Of a stretch of 64,000 nt of DNA, positions 40,563-51,516 are shown in pieces (within the stretch, counting starts at the first letter, position 1; every line of letters begins with the position of its first letter). Origin of the DNA: an uncultured Pelagibacteraceae bacterium (GTDB lineage Bacteria; Pseudomonadota; Alphaproteobacteria; Pelagibacterales; Pelagibacteraceae); assembly GCA_902515985.1 (NCBI GenBank), contig CABXWY010000002.1, positions 1 to 64,000 of the forward strand, given 5' to 3'. The notes beneath the pieces were generated by a model. The model was not told the origin of the DNA, did no database searches, and worked only from the letters and a program-made list of their open reading frames with translations. The translations under genes were made by a program, and so were the position numbers.

Positions 40563-41504
40563 ATGAGTAAATTAAAAGCATTATTATTGACAGAAGGGTT
40601 GCATGGGATGATTAGCCAAGCTGAGGGCTTGGCAAAAGCCTTAGATTCAGATTATATTCACGAGAAAATTGAATTAAATAATTTTTGGAAATTAATTCCT
40701 CCTGCCATAACCCCGGTAAAAGGTTTTGTTTTTAAAAATAATATTGGTAAAGATTTTGATATTATTATTTCGTGTGGAAGAAAAAGTGTAATTCCTTCAA
40801 TTTTTTTAAAAAAAAATTCAAAAAAAAAAACAATTAATATTCATATTCAAAATCCTAAAATTTCACTAAAAAACTTTGATTTTGTCATAATTCCTGATCA
40901 TGACGGAATTAGTGGAATCAACGTAATTAATACTAAAGGTGCAATACATTACTTAACAAATAAAGAAATTAACGACTCAAAGGATTATCTTTTAAATAAA
41001 ATAGAAAAGAATAAAGATGTTATTACATTAGTTCTAGGCGGACCAACCAAGGACTATAATTATAGCAATGATAATATCTTAGATATATTCTCAAAAATAA
41101 ATAAAAGATTAAAGGAATACAATTTACAACTCGTTATTATTCCATCAAATAGAACACCAAAAAAAACTATACAATTGGCTAAAGAATATTTTTTAGAGAG
41201 CTGTATAGTAATAGATAACGTCGATAAATCTGCTTATCTATCTAGTTTGGCTTTGGCTAAATATATAATCGTAACATGTGACTCAATTTCAATGATATCA
41301 GAAGCTGCTTTAACAGGTAAGCCTTTATATGTGGCAATGATACCCCCTCTTGGAAATGATACAAGGTTTGAAAAGTTTAGAAATTTGTTTGAAAGACTTA
41401 ACATTATAAAAAAACTAGAAGACAAATTTGAAACATGGAACTATGAAAAACTAAATGAAGCAGATAGAATAGCTTTAGAAATAAAAAAAAAAATTAACCA
41501 ATGA
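40563..41504 (+). CDS. ELM1/GtrOC1-like (mitochondrial fission ELM1 family) protein
   Basis: A 313-residue DUF1022 protein. The start LKALLLTEGLHGMISQAEGLAKAL and the centre ISCGRKSVIPSIFLKK are family-typical, as is the two-Rossmann GT-B-like arrangement with VLGGPTKDY and VTCDSISMISEAALTGKPLY. Plant ELM1 acts in mitochondrial fission, but bacterial members are thought to be glycosyltransferase-like with unknown substrate. It overlaps the next gene by 4 nt. TATAAT ends only 5 bp before the ATG, so a leaderless mRNA is possible. Confidence 0.8.
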   Translation: MSKLKALLLTEGLHGMISQAEGLAKALDSDYIHEKIELNNFWKLIPPAITPVKGFVFKNNIGKDFDIIISCGRKSVIPSIFLKKNSKKKTINIHIQNPKISLKNFDFVIIPDHDGISGINVINTKGAIHYLTNKEINDSKDYLLNKIEKNKDVITLVLGGPTKDYNYSNDNILDIFSKINKRLKEYNLQLVIIPSNRTPKKTIQLAKEYFLESCIVIDNVDKSAYLSSLALAKYIIVTCDSISMISEAALTGKPLYVAMIPPLGNDTRFEKFRNLFERLNIIKKLEDKFETWNYEKLNEADRIALEIKKKINQ

Positions 41505-42163
41505 CTTTTTTAAATTCAATTAATAATAAATCACAACAGTTTGAAACACCATTTAAGCATTGGGAATTAAATGAACCATTATCTAAAGAGGCAATTAATG
41601 AGATAATAAATGCTGATATAGCTAATCCAGATGAACATAAGCTTGAATACGATGGAACAAGAGCGATAGATGGAGGAGAAGGAAAATTTAGAGAAGGAAT
41701 TACTTCAGGAGGTAAAGCTCTAAAATTTAGATGTTTTGTTACAAAAGAAAATTCGAAAGATTTTCCCAGTTTAACTAAATTTATTGAGGAACTTAGACAA
41801 AAAGAAACGCACCAAAAAATTTCAAATATGGTTGGTAAAGACCTTTCAAATTCATTTGTAAGAGTTGAGGTTATCTGTGATCGAAAAGGTTTTTGGCTAA
41901 AACCACATTGTGATATAAAAGAAAAGTTAATATCTTGTTTGCTTTTTATTAACAATAAAAATGAAAGTGAAAATCTTGGTACCGATTTTTACGATAGTGA
42001 TCTCAAAAAGGTGAAAACATTACCCTATAAGCATAATTATGGTTATTTTTTTTCAAGTGGACCTAATACTTGGCACGGAATGGAAAAGAAGGAAATTGTA
42101 AAAGAAAGAAGATGCTTACAAGTAAATTATGTAACTTTTAATACTGATTGGCCAGTTTATTAA
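41501..42163 (+). CDS. 2OG-Fe(II) oxygenase superfamily protein
   Basis: A 220-residue protein with a probable double-stranded beta-helix core. The iron-binding H-x-D is [10 protein letters not shown] (about residues 126-135). The distal His and the 2OG-binding Arg fit [24 protein letters not shown]. It is coupled to the ELM1-like gene by an ATGA overlap, suggesting a shared glycan- or envelope-related role (inference). Its TAA stop interlocks with that of carB (TTAA). The substrate is unknown. Confidence 0.7.
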   Translation: MTFLNSINNKSQQFETPFKHWELNEPLSKEAINEIINADIANPDEHKLEYDGTRAIDGGEGKFREGITSGGKALKFRCFVTKENSKDFPSLTKFIEELRQKETHQKISNMVGKDLSNSFVRVEVICDRKGFWLKPHCDIKEKLISCLLFINNKNESENLGTDFYDSDLKKVKTLPYKHNYGYFFSSGPNTWHGMEKKEIVKERRCLQVNYVTFNTDWPVY

Positions 42164-45100
42164 TTATCTTGTAAAGAATTTACTTCAATTGACTTTTTCT
42201 TCAATGAATCAATAGCATTAATACATGCATGTGCTGTTGACATATTAGTACAGTATGGAACTTTGTTTACTAATGTTGCTCTTCTTAACGCCTTTGCGTC
42301 ATCAATTCTACTCTCGCTATCACCACCACCAGTATTTATTACTAAAGATATTTTATTTCCATTTAGTACGTCTACAATATGAGGTTTGCCGCTACTTACT
42401 TTATTAATTTTTTTACATTTCATTCCATTTTTTTTTAGAACTTCAGCTGTACCCTTTGTTCCGCTAAGTGTAAAATTTAATTTTAAAAGTTTTTTTGCTA
42501 AATCAATCACTTCAATTTTATGCGAATTTTTAACTGATAAGAATGCCATACCTTTTGTTGGTAATGAATTAGAAGCAGCTATTTGGCTTTTTGCATAAGC
42601 TAAACCAAAATCCTTATCAAAGCCCATTACCTCACCAGTTGATTTCATCTCCGGTCCCAATAGTACATCAACATTTGGAAATTTATTAAAAGGAAATACT
42701 GCCTCTTTAACAGCATATGTTTTGTTTGTTTTATATTTAAGATTATATTTTGACAATTTGTCACCAGCCATAACTTTTGAAGCAATTTTCGCTAATGGTA
42801 TTCCATTAGCTTTAGATACAAATGGTACGGTTCTGCTAGCTCTAGGGTTGACTTCAATTACAAAAATTTCATCATTTTTAATTGCGAACTGAATATTTAA
42901 AAAACCTCTTACCTTTAAGGATAATGCAAGTTTTTTTGTTTGACGTTTTAATTCTTCTATTAATTTACTCTTAATTGATATTGGCGGCAGACAACATGCA
43001 GAGTCACCTGAATGAATTCCAGCCTCTTCAATATGTTGCATGATCCCAGCAACATAAACTTCATTACCATCTGAAATAGCATCTACATCTATTTCCATTG
43101 CATTATCAATGAACTTATCAATCAAAATTGGGTTTTTCTCAGAAGCCTTAAATGCTTCGCTAATAAAATTTTTTAATTGTTTTCTTTTATATACAATTTC
43201 CATTGCTCTACCTCCTAATACATAGGAAGGTCTAACAACTACCGGTAGTCCAATTTTTTCTGATATTTTGATTGCATCTTTTTGTTTAAAAGCTATGGCA
43301 CTATCAGCTTGCTTAAGTTTTAATTTAATTAGCAGTTTTCTAAACCTATCTCTATCTTCGGCTAAATCTATTGAGGTATACTGTGTTCCCAATATCGGTA
43401 AAGAATTTTCATGAAGAAACTTTGAAAGCTTGATAGGTGTTTGTCCACCAAATTGTGCGATAACACCAATCAAATTTCCTTTTGATTTTTCTTTTAAAAT
43501 AATGTTGTAAACATATTCTTCTACAAGAGGTTCAAAGTATAACCTATCGCTAGTATCATAATCAGTTGATACTGTTTCAGGATTGCAGTTGATCATAATT
43601 GTTTCAAACCCTGCTTCCTTTAGTGCGTAACTTGCTTGGCAGCAACAATAATCAAACTCAATGCCTTGACCAATTCTGTTAGGTCCTCCACCCAAAATAA
43701 TAATTTTATTTTTTTTAGATGGATTTGCTTCACATTCTGAGTTGATTGTAAAATTTCTTTGATAAGTAGAATACATATATGGAGTAAATGACTTAAACTC
43801 AGCAGCGCAAGTATCAACTTTTTTAAATACTGGAAAAATCTTTAAAGCCTCTCTTTTTCTTCTAACTATTTTTTCTTCAGTATTTGTTAATTGTGCTAAT
43901 TTTTTGTCTGAAAATCCTATAGATTTTACTCTATTAAATTCAACAAAGTTTTTAGGGATACCTTTAGATTTTATGATTGTCTCAGTATCTATGATTTCTT
44001 TTATTTGTTCTATAAACCATGGATCGATACCAGACAATTTATGTATTTTGCTTATGGAGAACTTTTTCCTAATTGCTTCTGCAACTAAAAGAATTCGATT
44101 TGGTATATTAATTTTTAATTTTTTTTCTATGAGTTTTTTATCATAATTAAAAATTTGATCTAATCCAGATAGACCAATTTCTAAAGAATTGAGCGCTTTT
44201 TGAAAGGACTCTTTGAAATTTCTTCCGATTGACATTGCCTCACCAACCGATTTCATTGATGTGCCTAATATAGCTGGAGATTGAGAAAATTTTTCAAATG
44301 TAAATCTTGGAATTTTCGTTACAACATAATCAATTGTTGGTTCAAATGATGCCGGAGTTACTTTTGTAATTTCATTTTTTAATTCATCCAGTGTATAACC
44401 TACAGCAAGTTTTGCTGCTACTTTTGCAATTGGAAAACCAGTTGCTTTTGAAGCAAGTGCAGAAGATCTCGAAACTCTTGGATTCATCTCTATAATAACC
44501 ATTCGACCGTTTTTCGGATTAATTGCAAATTGCACATTTGATCCACCCGTTTCTACACCAATTTTCCTCAAGCATGCAATCGAGGCATTTCTCATTACCT
44601 GATATTCTTTGTCTGTAAGTGTAAGCGCTGGAGCTACTGTAATTGAATCACCAGTGTGAATTCCCATTGGATCAACATTTTCTATTGAGCATATAATTAT
44701 ACAATTATCTTTTTTATCTCTAACAACCTCCATTTCGTATTCCTTCCAACCCTCTAAACATTCTTCAATTAAAACCTGAGAGACAGGGGACTCATAAAGG
44801 CCATTGTTGACAATTTTAAAAAATTCTTTTTTATTTTTTGCTATTCCCCCACCTAAACCGCCTAATGTAAATGCAGGTCGTATAATCGCTGGCAAACCAA
44901 TACTTCGAAGAGCGCTTCCAGCATCTTTATTATGATTAACAATTTTAGATTTTGGCAAATCCAGCCCTATTTCAGACATGTTTTTTCTAAATTTTTTTCT
45001 ATCTTCTGCATTTGCGATTGCATTAGAATTTGCACCTATAAGTTCGATTTTATATTTCTTAAGCACTCCCTTTCTTTTAGCTTCCATAGCTAAATTTAAA

Positions 45101-45384
45101 GCAGTTTGACCTCCCATTGTTGGCAATATTGCATTAGGCTTTTCTTTTTTTAAAATTTTTTCAAGAATTTCTAATGTTATCGGCTCAATATAAGTTTTAT
45201 CTGCAATATTTGGATCAGTCATTATGGTTGCCGGATTAGAGTTTAAAAGTATTACTTTATACCCCTCATCCTTAAGCGCTTTACAAGCTTGGGTTCCAGA
45301 ATAATCAAATTCACAAGCTTGACCAATTATTATTGGTCCAGCACCTACCACAAGTATTTTTTTAATATCTTTTCTTTTTGGCAT
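42160..45384 (-). CDS. carB: Carbamoyl-phosphate synthase large subunit
   Basis: A 1,074-residue CarB with two homologous ATP-grasp halves. Half 1 shows [21 protein letters not shown] and FTLGGLGGG; half 2 shows [20 protein letters not shown] and [15 protein letters not shown]-terminal allosteric MGS-like domain ([24 protein letters not shown]) follows. It makes carbamoyl phosphate for pyrimidines and arginine. It overlaps carA by 23 nt. Confidence 0.98.
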   Translation of the reverse strand: MPKRKDIKKILVVGAGPIIIGQACEFDYSGTQACKALKDEGYKVILLNSNPATIMTDPNIADKTYIEPITLEILEKILKKEKPNAILPTMGGQTALNLAMEAKRKGVLKKYKIELIGANSNAIANAEDRKKFRKNMSEIGLDLPKSKIVNHNKDAGSALRSIGLPAIIRPAFTLGGLGGGIAKNKKEFFKIVNNGLYESPVSQVLIEECLEGWKEYEMEVVRDKKDNCIIICSIENVDPMGIHTGDSITVAPALTLTDKEYQVMRNASIACLRKIGVETGGSNVQFAINPKNGRMVIIEMNPRVSRSSALASKATGFPIAKVAAKLAVGYTLDELKNEITKVTPASFEPTIDYVVTKIPRFTFEKFSQSPAILGTSMKSVGEAMSIGRNFKESFQKALNSLEIGLSGLDQIFNYDKKLIEKKLKINIPNRILLVAEAIRKKFSISKIHKLSGIDPWFIEQIKEIIDTETIIKSKGIPKNFVEFNRVKSIGFSDKKLAQLTNTEEKIVRRKREALKIFPVFKKVDTCAAEFKSFTPYMYSTYQRNFTINSECEANPSKKNKIIILGGGPNRIGQGIEFDYCCCQASYALKEAGFETIMINCNPETVSTDYDTSDRLYFEPLVEEYVYNIILKEKSKGNLIGVIAQFGGQTPIKLSKFLHENSLPILGTQYTSIDLAEDRDRFRKLLIKLKLKQADSAIAFKQKDAIKISEKIGLPVVVRPSYVLGGRAMEIVYKRKQLKNFISEAFKASEKNPILIDKFIDNAMEIDVDAISDGNEVYVAGIMQHIEEAGIHSGDSACCLPPISIKSKLIEELKRQTKKLALSLKVRGFLNIQFAIKNDEIFVIEVNPRASRTVPFVSKANGIPLAKIASKVMAGDKLSKYNLKYKTNKTYAVKEAVFPFNKFPNVDVLLGPEMKSTGEVMGFDKDFGLAYAKSQIAASNSLPTKGMAFLSVKNSHKIEVIDLAKKLLKLNFTLSGTKGTAEVLKKNGMKCKKINKVSSGKPHIVDVLNGNKISLVINTGGGDSESRIDDAKALRRATLVNKVPYCTNMSTAHACINAIDSLKKKSIEVNSLQDN

Positions 45385-46555
45385 GTTGTTTTATTTCTTT
45401 TATAAATAGATCAAATAAATACTGACTATCTTGGGGCCCTGGATTTGCTTCTGGATGATATTGAACAGAAAATACTGGTTTATTTTTTAACCTTATACCC
45501 TCAATAGAATTATCGAATAAAGATTCGTGTGTGATAATAACATTTTTTGGTAAGCTTGATTTAATTACCTCAAAACCATGATTTTGGCTAGTAATTTCAA
45601 CTTTATCATTTAAAAGATTTTTAACAGGGTGGTTTGCGCCCCTATGTCCTAGTTTCATTTTTTTGGTTTTTGCATTTAAAGCAAGAGCTAAAAGTTGGTG
45701 ACCTAAGCAAATACCAAAAATTGGTATATTAAAATTTATTAGATCTTTTATAATTTTTACTGCATATTTTCCAGTTGCAGCAGGATCTCCAGGACCATTG
45801 GATAAAAAAACTCCATCAGGTTTTAATTTAATTATATCATTTATACTTGTATTACACGGGACAACTGTAATTTTACAACTATGATTTGAAAAATATCTTA
45901 AAATATTCTTTTTTATTCCATAATCTATTGCAATTATATTGAATTTTTTTTTCTTATTTTTTTGAAATCCAGTTTCTTTTTTCCAAGTTTTAAAGTTTTT
46001 CCAATTATATTTTGACTTAGTTGTAACATTTTTTGCTAAATCTAAACCATTTAAACCATGCCATCTCTCAGTTTTTTTAAGCAATTTTTTTATATTAAAC
46101 TTTCCATTTCTGCTTGATTCAATAGTTCCTTTTGGGGCACCTTTATCTCTAATTAAATTTGTTAAACTTCTAGTATCAATACCTGTTAATCCTACAATCT
46201 TATTTTTCTTAAGCCAAACATCTAAGTTGTTAAGTGATCTATAATTCGATGGGCTTGTTATTTCAGCATTAAATATCACACCCTTTGTCCAAATTTTATC
46301 AGACTCGTGATCCTCTTTATTTGTACCAACATTGCCAATATGTGGGAAGGTAAAGTTTATTATTTGCCCAGAATAGGATGGGTCAGAAATTATCTCTTGG
46401 TAACCTGTTATTGAGGTATTAAAACAAACTTCCCCTGTAGCTGTTCCTATGTGCCCTAGTCCTATGCCTTTAAATAATCGCCCATTTTCAAGAATTAAAA
46501 TACCAGGGAAAAATTTTGATTTTTTTTTGGAATAAGTTTTGTATTTTTTTTTCAA
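45362..46555 (-). CDS. carA: Carbamoyl-phosphate synthase small subunit
   Basis: A 397-residue glutamine amidotransferase subunit. The N-terminal domain has [24 protein letters not shown]. The class I GATase domain carries FLSNGPGDP, the nucleophile in [13 protein letters not shown] and the catalytic His/Glu in [14 protein letters not shown]. It feeds ammonia to CarB. A putative promoter with a very short leader lies just upstream, leaving no room for a long attenuator. Confidence 0.97.
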   Translation of the reverse strand: MKKKYKTYSKKKSKFFPGILILENGRLFKGIGLGHIGTATGEVCFNTSITGYQEIISDPSYSGQIINFTFPHIGNVGTNKEDHESDKIWTKGVIFNAEITSPSNYRSLNNLDVWLKKNKIVGLTGIDTRSLTNLIRDKGAPKGTIESSRNGKFNIKKLLKKTERWHGLNGLDLAKNVTTKSKYNWKNFKTWKKETGFQKNKKKKFNIIAIDYGIKKNILRYFSNHSCKITVVPCNTSINDIIKLKPDGVFLSNGPGDPAATGKYAVKIIKDLINFNIPIFGICLGHQLLALALNAKTKKMKLGHRGANHPVKNLLNDKVEITSQNHGFEVIKSSLPKNVIITHESLFDNSIEGIRLKNKPVFSVQYHPEANPGPQDSQYLFDLFIKEIKQHAKKKRY

Positions 46556-46576
46556 TTACAACTCATGAGTTAAAGG

Positions 46577-46605
46577 TTAATACAATAAAACCTATTTTTC
46601 CGCAA
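46577..46605 (-). promoter_or_regulatory. Predicted carA promoter
   Basis: On the minus strand TTGCGG (46605-46600), 17-bp spacer, TATTAA (46582-46577). The carA ATG at 46555 follows, giving a leader of about 15 nt. Spacing is ideal but both hexamers are imperfect. Confidence 0.45.
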
Positions 46606-46630
46606 CAGATGTAATATAATTTTTTTAAAA

Positions 46631-46657
46631 TACAATTTTTTCTTTATAAAAATTGTA
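46631..46657. repeat. Perfect 10-bp inverted repeat upstream of the gatB-like gene
   Basis: TACAATTTTT - 7-nt loop (TCTTTAT) - AAAAATTGTA. It lies 13 bp before the ATG at 46671, in the divergent carA/gatB gap, overlapping a TATAAG -10 candidate. The arms are AT-only except for one G/C pair. It could be an operator or a weak RNA hairpin; no regulator is implied. Confidence 0.5.
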
Positions 46658-46670
46658 TAAGATAATTAAT

Positions 46671-47132
46671 ATGTCTCTAAAATCAAAAATAGAAACTGAT
46701 TATCAAAATTCTTTAAAATCAAAAGATAAATCGCGAATATCAACTTATAGGTTAATTTTATCATCTATTAAAGATTTAGAAATTTCCAATAGATCTGGCC
46801 CGCAAATAAAAGAAACCAACGATAGTGATATTAAGCAACTAATTAAGAAAATGATTAAACAGAGAAACGAATCAATAGACATATATAAAAAAAACAATAG
46901 AGAAGATTTATCCTCTATGGAGGAAAAAGAGGTGGTTATTTTATCTGCATATCTTCCAAAACAATTAAGCGATGATGAGACAAGGGATATATGTAAAAAA
47001 ATAGTCAATGATATCAATGCACAAAGTATTAAGGATATGGGAAAAGTTATGGGTATTTTAAAAAATAATTATTCTGATAGTTTAGATTTTTCAAAAGCGG
47101 GTTCAATTTTAAAAGAAATACTTAACAAATGA
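46671..47132 (+). CDS. GatB/YqeY-domain protein
   Basis: About 153 residues of the YqeY family, homologous to the tRNA-binding tail of GatB. LKSKIETDYQNSLKSKDKSRISTYRLILSSIKDLEI and EEKEVVILSAYLPKQLSDDE are typical, and the C-terminus DMGKVMGILKNNY matches the GatB tail. The function is not firmly known, perhaps tRNA-related. The track starts at 46653 but MSLKSKI at 46671 fits the family. It precedes dnaG and rpoD with a 4-nt overlap, the frequent yqeY-dnaG-rpoD order. Confidence 0.88.
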   Translation: MSLKSKIETDYQNSLKSKDKSRISTYRLILSSIKDLEISNRSGPQIKETNDSDIKQLIKKMIKQRNESIDIYKKNNREDLSSMEEKEVVILSAYLPKQLSDDETRDICKKIVNDINAQSIKDMGKVMGILKNNYSDSLDFSKAGSILKEILNK

Positions 47133-48904
47133 TGAAATATCCAAAAGAGTATTTAGATGAAATCAAATCAAGATTAAAGGTCTCAAACGTTGTTTCAAAG
47201 CATGTGCAGCTTAAAAGAAGAGGAAAAGAATTTGTAGGACTTTCACCTTTTAAAAATGAAAAAACTCCATCGTTTACTGTAAATGACGAAAAAGGATTTT
47301 TTCATTGTTTTAGTACAGCTGAACATGGAAATATTTTTGATTTTTTAATGAAAACGCAAAATTTAAAATTTGGAGAAGCTGTCAAGTCTCTAGCTCTTGA
47401 GGCTGGAATGAGGCCTTATACTTTTTCTAAAGCGGATGAATTAAGAGAAGAAGCATGGAAAGAATATATTGGTATATATTCTGAATATATAAATTTTTTT
47501 CATAACGAATTATTAATTAATCCCGACTCAAAGAACAGTTTAGATTATCTTAAAAATAGAAAATTAAGTTTGGACACAATTAAGCGTTTCAAGTTAGGAT
47601 ACGTAAAAAAAAACTCAAATTTTTTTGAAAATTTAGAAAAAAAATTTAGCAAAAAAGGAGTAAAGGATAGTGGAATTTTTTATTTTGATGAAAAACGAAA
47701 TTCATTTGTTGATAGGTTCAGGGATAGAATTATTTTCCCAATAAATTCAATTTCTGGTTTTCCAATTGCTATTGGTGGAAGGATAATGCAAAAGAATTCA
47801 TTTTTTGCAAAATATATAAATTCACCTGAGACTCAATTTTTTAAAAAAGGAAACAATTTATATAATATAGAGAAAGCGAGAAAGTTATCAAATTCCGTAG
47901 AACAGATTTTTTTGGTTGAAGGGTACATGGATGTAATTGGTTTAAATAACCAAGGAATTGAAAATTGTGTCGCAAATCTAGGAACTGCATTAACTGAAAA
48001 TCAAATATCAATTCTCAATCAATTTTTTAATGAAATTGTTATTTGTTTTGATGGAGACGAAAGTGGATATAAAGCTGCTGTGCGTGCAGCAGAAAATTCA
48101 ATTAAAGAATTGAAACCAGAAAAACAAATTTCTTTTTTGTTTTTACCACAAGACGAGGATCCAGATACTTTTATTGTTAAAAATGGTAAACAAAAATTCA
48201 TTAAATATTATGAAATTAATAAAATTCTTATTCATCAATTTTTATTTGAGAACTTGAAAAAACAATCAAATAATTCACCAACTTCACTAGCTATATTAGA
48301 AAAAAAGTTGAGGTACTTAGCTAATACAATTAAAGATCAATATATAAAAAAATATATTTTAGATTTTTTTCTTGGAAAAATATCTGAACTAACTCCAAAT
48401 TTAAGTAAAGGAAAACAATTCACTATAAAGCATGTTGCTTCCTTAAGTTCAACTAAAAAAATTCATAATGAATCAATTTCTATCACAAAAGAACAATTGC
48501 AAGAATTTTCTATGCTATATTTAATAATTAATAATTTTGATTTTTTTAGACAAAATTCTTCGATACTAAGTAACGTGAACTTTATAACAGAAGAGGGGAT
48601 TGAAGTATCTCAAAAATTATTTGAATTAGTTAGATCTAAAGATGAAATAAATCTTAATATGCTTCCTTTAGGAAAAGACATGTTAGAAAAAATAAATAAG
48701 TTTGCCTCGGTTAAACATATTTCCAAGAATATACAAAGAGATGAAAGTAAACTTAATGAAATATTTATTGAAATGAAGAAAGACTTAAAAAAATTGTTCT
48801 TAGATAGGCAAATATTAAAGCTAGAATCGAAGTTTTCAGAAGATATGGATCAAACCACTCTCAATGAGATAATTGAATTGAAAAAATTACAAAATAACAA
48901 CTAA
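47129..48904 (+). CDS. dnaG: DNA primase with degenerate zinc site
   Basis: A 591-residue bacterial primase. The N-terminal CHC2-like domain is present by sequence (KRRGKEFVGLSPFKNEKTPSF), but zinc ligands are mostly missing. The usual CPFH is SPFK, and the usual CFGC is CFST, leaving one Cys. The TOPRIM catalytic core is intact: VEGYMDVIGL (about 264) and DGDESGYKAA (about 306). The C-terminal helical DnaB-interacting region follows. It synthesises primers for replication. It overlaps the gatB-like gene by 4 nt and lies 68 nt before rpoD. Confidence 0.95.
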   Translation: MMKYPKEYLDEIKSRLKVSNVVSKHVQLKRRGKEFVGLSPFKNEKTPSFTVNDEKGFFHCFSTAEHGNIFDFLMKTQNLKFGEAVKSLALEAGMRPYTFSKADELREEAWKEYIGIYSEYINFFHNELLINPDSKNSLDYLKNRKLSLDTIKRFKLGYVKKNSNFFENLEKKFSKKGVKDSGIFYFDEKRNSFVDRFRDRIIFPINSISGFPIAIGGRIMQKNSFFAKYINSPETQFFKKGNNLYNIEKARKLSNSVEQIFLVEGYMDVIGLNNQGIENCVANLGTALTENQISILNQFFNEIVICFDGDESGYKAAVRAAENSIKELKPEKQISFLFLPQDEDPDTFIVKNGKQKFIKYYEINKILIHQFLFENLKKQSNNSPTSLAILEKKLRYLANTIKDQYIKKYILDFFLGKISELTPNLSKGKQFTIKHVASLSSTKKIHNESISITKEQLQEFSMLYLIINNFDFFRQNSSILSNVNFITEEGIEVSQKLFELVRSKDEINLNMLPLGKDMLEKINKFASVKHISKNIQRDESKLNEIFIEMKKDLKKLFLDRQILKLESKFSEDMDQTTLNEIIELKKLQNNN

Positions 48905-48972
48905 ATTCACTAGTTTTTTAAATGGATTTTTTTAAAATAGTCATTATATAAGATATCCTAGTATTTTACACC

Positions 48973-50802
48973 GTGGAAAGAATTATTACAAAATCATTTG
49001 CAAGATTAATGGGTCGTGGCATCCACAGAGGTTTTATTACTCATGAAGAGCTCAATAAATCTTTAGGTAAACGAAATCTTTCGCAAGATAACTTGGCACA
49101 AGCTTTTTTGCATATTTTAGATGAAAAAATCTCATTAGTAGAAAAAAAATCTGACTTTAAAGTTCTTAAAAAAAGAGATGGGCAAAATAAAGATGAAGGT
49201 AAGTCAATAGAAAAAAGTGACGATCCAATCAGAATGTACCTAAGGGAAATGGGTGGAGTAGAACTGCTTTCAAGAGAAGGTGAAATCGCTATTGCAAAAA
49301 GGATAGAAGCAGGAAAAGATGTTATGTTGAATGCTTTATCGCAAAGTCCACTTACCGCTCAACAGTTTTCTGAATGGAATGAAAAACTTCAAAATAATGA
49401 AATTTTAGTAAGAGAAATAATTGATATTGATACAAATTATATGGAGGAAGAAAACTCTTCAAACAAGAAAGACGAGTCTGAAAGTAAAAAAGATACATCA
49501 GAAAAAACTGAGGTTGCCAACGAAGAGGAAGATGAATTCAATCCAACTTTGGCTGCTATGGAAAGTGAAATAAAGCCAAAAGTACTAAAAACTGTCTATG
49601 ACCTAACAAAAGAATACAGTAAATTAACTAAATACCAAAAAGAAAGACTAAATTGTGTTCTACAATCAACTATATTTTCTAATTCTAAAGAAAAAAACTA
49701 TAAAAAGATTGTTGAAAAAATTTTAAAAGATATTAAATCCTTACAATTGTCTCCATCTGTTTTAGAGGAGCTTGTCCAAAAACATCACAACGAAAATAAA
49801 AAAATTATTTCTCTTGAAGGTAATCTTCTAAGACTTGCAGTAGATCAAAAAATATCAAGAAATGAGTTCTTAAAATTTTATGTAGGAAATGAGATTAATC
49901 CAAATTTAAAAGCATTTTTAGATACAAATTCCGCATGGAAACAATTTTTTCAAAAAAATAAAGACGAGTTTAAAAATATTAGGGATAGATTAGTTGAAAC
50001 GAGTAATCGATTAGGAATATCAGTTACTGAATTTAAGAAGCTTCTTAGCAGAATCCAAAAAGGGGAAAAAGAGTCAAGAATTGCAAAAAAAGAAATGGTA
50101 GAGGCAAACTTAAGATTAGTAATCTCGATTGCCAAAAAATATACAAATAGAGGCTTACAGTTTTTAGATTTGATACAAGAGGGAAATATTGGATTGATGA
50201 AAGCAGTAGATAAGTTTGAATATAGAAGAGGATATAAATTTTCAACGTATGCTACATGGTGGATTAGACAAGCAATTACAAGATCAATTGCAGATCAAGC
50301 TAGAACAATTAGAATTCCAGTACATATGATTGAAACAATTAATAAAATAGTTAGAACGCAAAGACTAATACTTAGTGAATTTGGCAGAGAGGCTACACCT
50401 GAAGAATTAGCAAAGAAGTTACGAATGCCTTTAGAAAAAGTTAGAAAAGTTTTAAAAATTTCTAAAGAACCTGTATCTTTAGAAAAACCAGTTGGTGACG
50501 AAGAGGACAGTAGTTTGGGAGATTTTATAGAAGACACAAAAGCACTCGCGCCACTAGAACAAGCGATCAAATCTAATCTCAGCGAAGCTACAACAAAGAT
50601 TCTATCCACTTTAACACCAAGAGAGGAAAGAGTTTTAAGAATGAGATTTGGAGTTGGTATGAATACCGATCATACTCTTGAAGAAGTAGGTTTACAATTT
50701 TCAGTTACAAGAGAAAGAATTAGGCAGATTGAAGCAAAAGCGCTTAGAAAATTAAAACATCCAAGTAGATCAAAACAATTAAAGAGTTTCCTCGAGAGTT
50801 AA
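48973..50802 (+). CDS. rpoD: RNA polymerase primary sigma factor (sigma-70)
   Basis: A 609-residue primary sigma factor starting at GTG. Region 1.1 is at the N-terminus. Region 1.2 is [22 protein letters not shown], followed by an acidic non-conserved insert (about 160-185). Regions 2.1-2.4 are [38 protein letters not shown] and [23 protein letters not shown]. Region 4.2 is [27 protein letters not shown]. It directs housekeeping transcription. It marks the conserved left boundary of the accessory island. Confidence 0.97.
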   Translation: MERIITKSFARLMGRGIHRGFITHEELNKSLGKRNLSQDNLAQAFLHILDEKISLVEKKSDFKVLKKRDGQNKDEGKSIEKSDDPIRMYLREMGGVELLSREGEIAIAKRIEAGKDVMLNALSQSPLTAQQFSEWNEKLQNNEILVREIIDIDTNYMEEENSSNKKDESESKKDTSEKTEVANEEEDEFNPTLAAMESEIKPKVLKTVYDLTKEYSKLTKYQKERLNCVLQSTIFSNSKEKNYKKIVEKILKDIKSLQLSPSVLEELVQKHHNENKKIISLEGNLLRLAVDQKISRNEFLKFYVGNEINPNLKAFLDTNSAWKQFFQKNKDEFKNIRDRLVETSNRLGISVTEFKKLLSRIQKGEKESRIAKKEMVEANLRLVISIAKKYTNRGLQFLDLIQEGNIGLMKAVDKFEYRRGYKFSTYATWWIRQAITRSIADQARTIRIPVHMIETINKIVRTQRLILSEFGREATPEELAKKLRMPLEKVRKVLKISKEPVSLEKPVGDEEDSSLGDFIEDTKALAPLEQAIKSNLSEATTKILSTLTPREERVLRMRFGVGMNTDHTLEEVGLQFSVTRERIRQIEAKALRKLKHPSRSKQLKSFLES

Positions 50803-50824
50803 TATCGATTAATGTTTTGCTTTA

Positions 50825-51511
50825 ATGCAAAATTTTAAATTAAATAGAGAATTGGCTCATTTAGCTGTTCTTCAAAGAACAGAATTACTTGGGAAAAATC
50901 TTAAAAAATTGAGAAAGTTATTTGGCAGGTATCTTTTTACAGTTTTATTTTCAAAATATTTTATAAATCCAAATAAAATTTCTAAAAATTATTACGATTT
51001 GATGGAAAAAGAATTTTTTTTAATTAAAAAATATCTAAAAAAAGAAGATATAGTTTTAAGTATTGGCTCTGGAATTGGAGGTTTAGAGGTTTTAATTAAT
51101 AAAACCTTTGATACTAATACCTTTTTCATTGAAAAAAATTATATATCAAAAAAAATAAAGTATGGCTGGGATTCAGAAAATCAGGAAGCGTATAATAACT
51201 TAAATTTATTAGCAGATTTTTTATTAAACAATGGTGTTAGCCAAAAGAAATTTAGTTTATTTGATTTTGATAAAAATGATCTCCCTAATATTAAATTTGA
51301 TGTTATAATTTCCCTGTATTCTCTAGATTATCATTATGAATTTAGCTTATACAAAGATTATTTAAAAAAAATTATGAAGCCAGAAAGTGTTTTGATTTTT
51401 GATACTATAAGGCCTGAATATTTTAATGGTATTTTCAAAAATGTTGAAATAATCAAACAAGATTTAAACACTGTTCACAAATCTAAAAGAATTGTTTGTA
51501 GGAATTTTTAA
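50825..51511 (+). CDS. Putative SAM-dependent methyltransferase
   Basis: A 228-residue protein. The centre has a SAM-site-like VLSIGSGIGGLEVLINK (about 77-93) and an acidic strand ending FDVIISLYSLDYHYE, then a PESVLIFDTIRPEYF strand. This is a class I methyltransferase layout. The substrate is unknown. Its place beside an O-antigen-ligase-like gene suggests cell-surface glycan or lipid modification. It is AT-rich like the host genes and starts 22 nt after rpoD. Confidence 0.6.
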   Translation: MQNFKLNRELAHLAVLQRTELLGKNLKKLRKLFGRYLFTVLFSKYFINPNKISKNYYDLMEKEFFLIKKYLKKEDIVLSIGSGIGGLEVLINKTFDTNTFFIEKNYISKKIKYGWDSENQEAYNNLNLLADFLLNNGVSQKKFSLFDFDKNDLPNIKFDVIISLYSLDYHYEFSLYKDYLKKIMKPESVLIFDTIRPEYFNGIFKNVEIIKQDLNTVHKSKRIVCRNF

Positions 51512-51516
51512 TTTTT

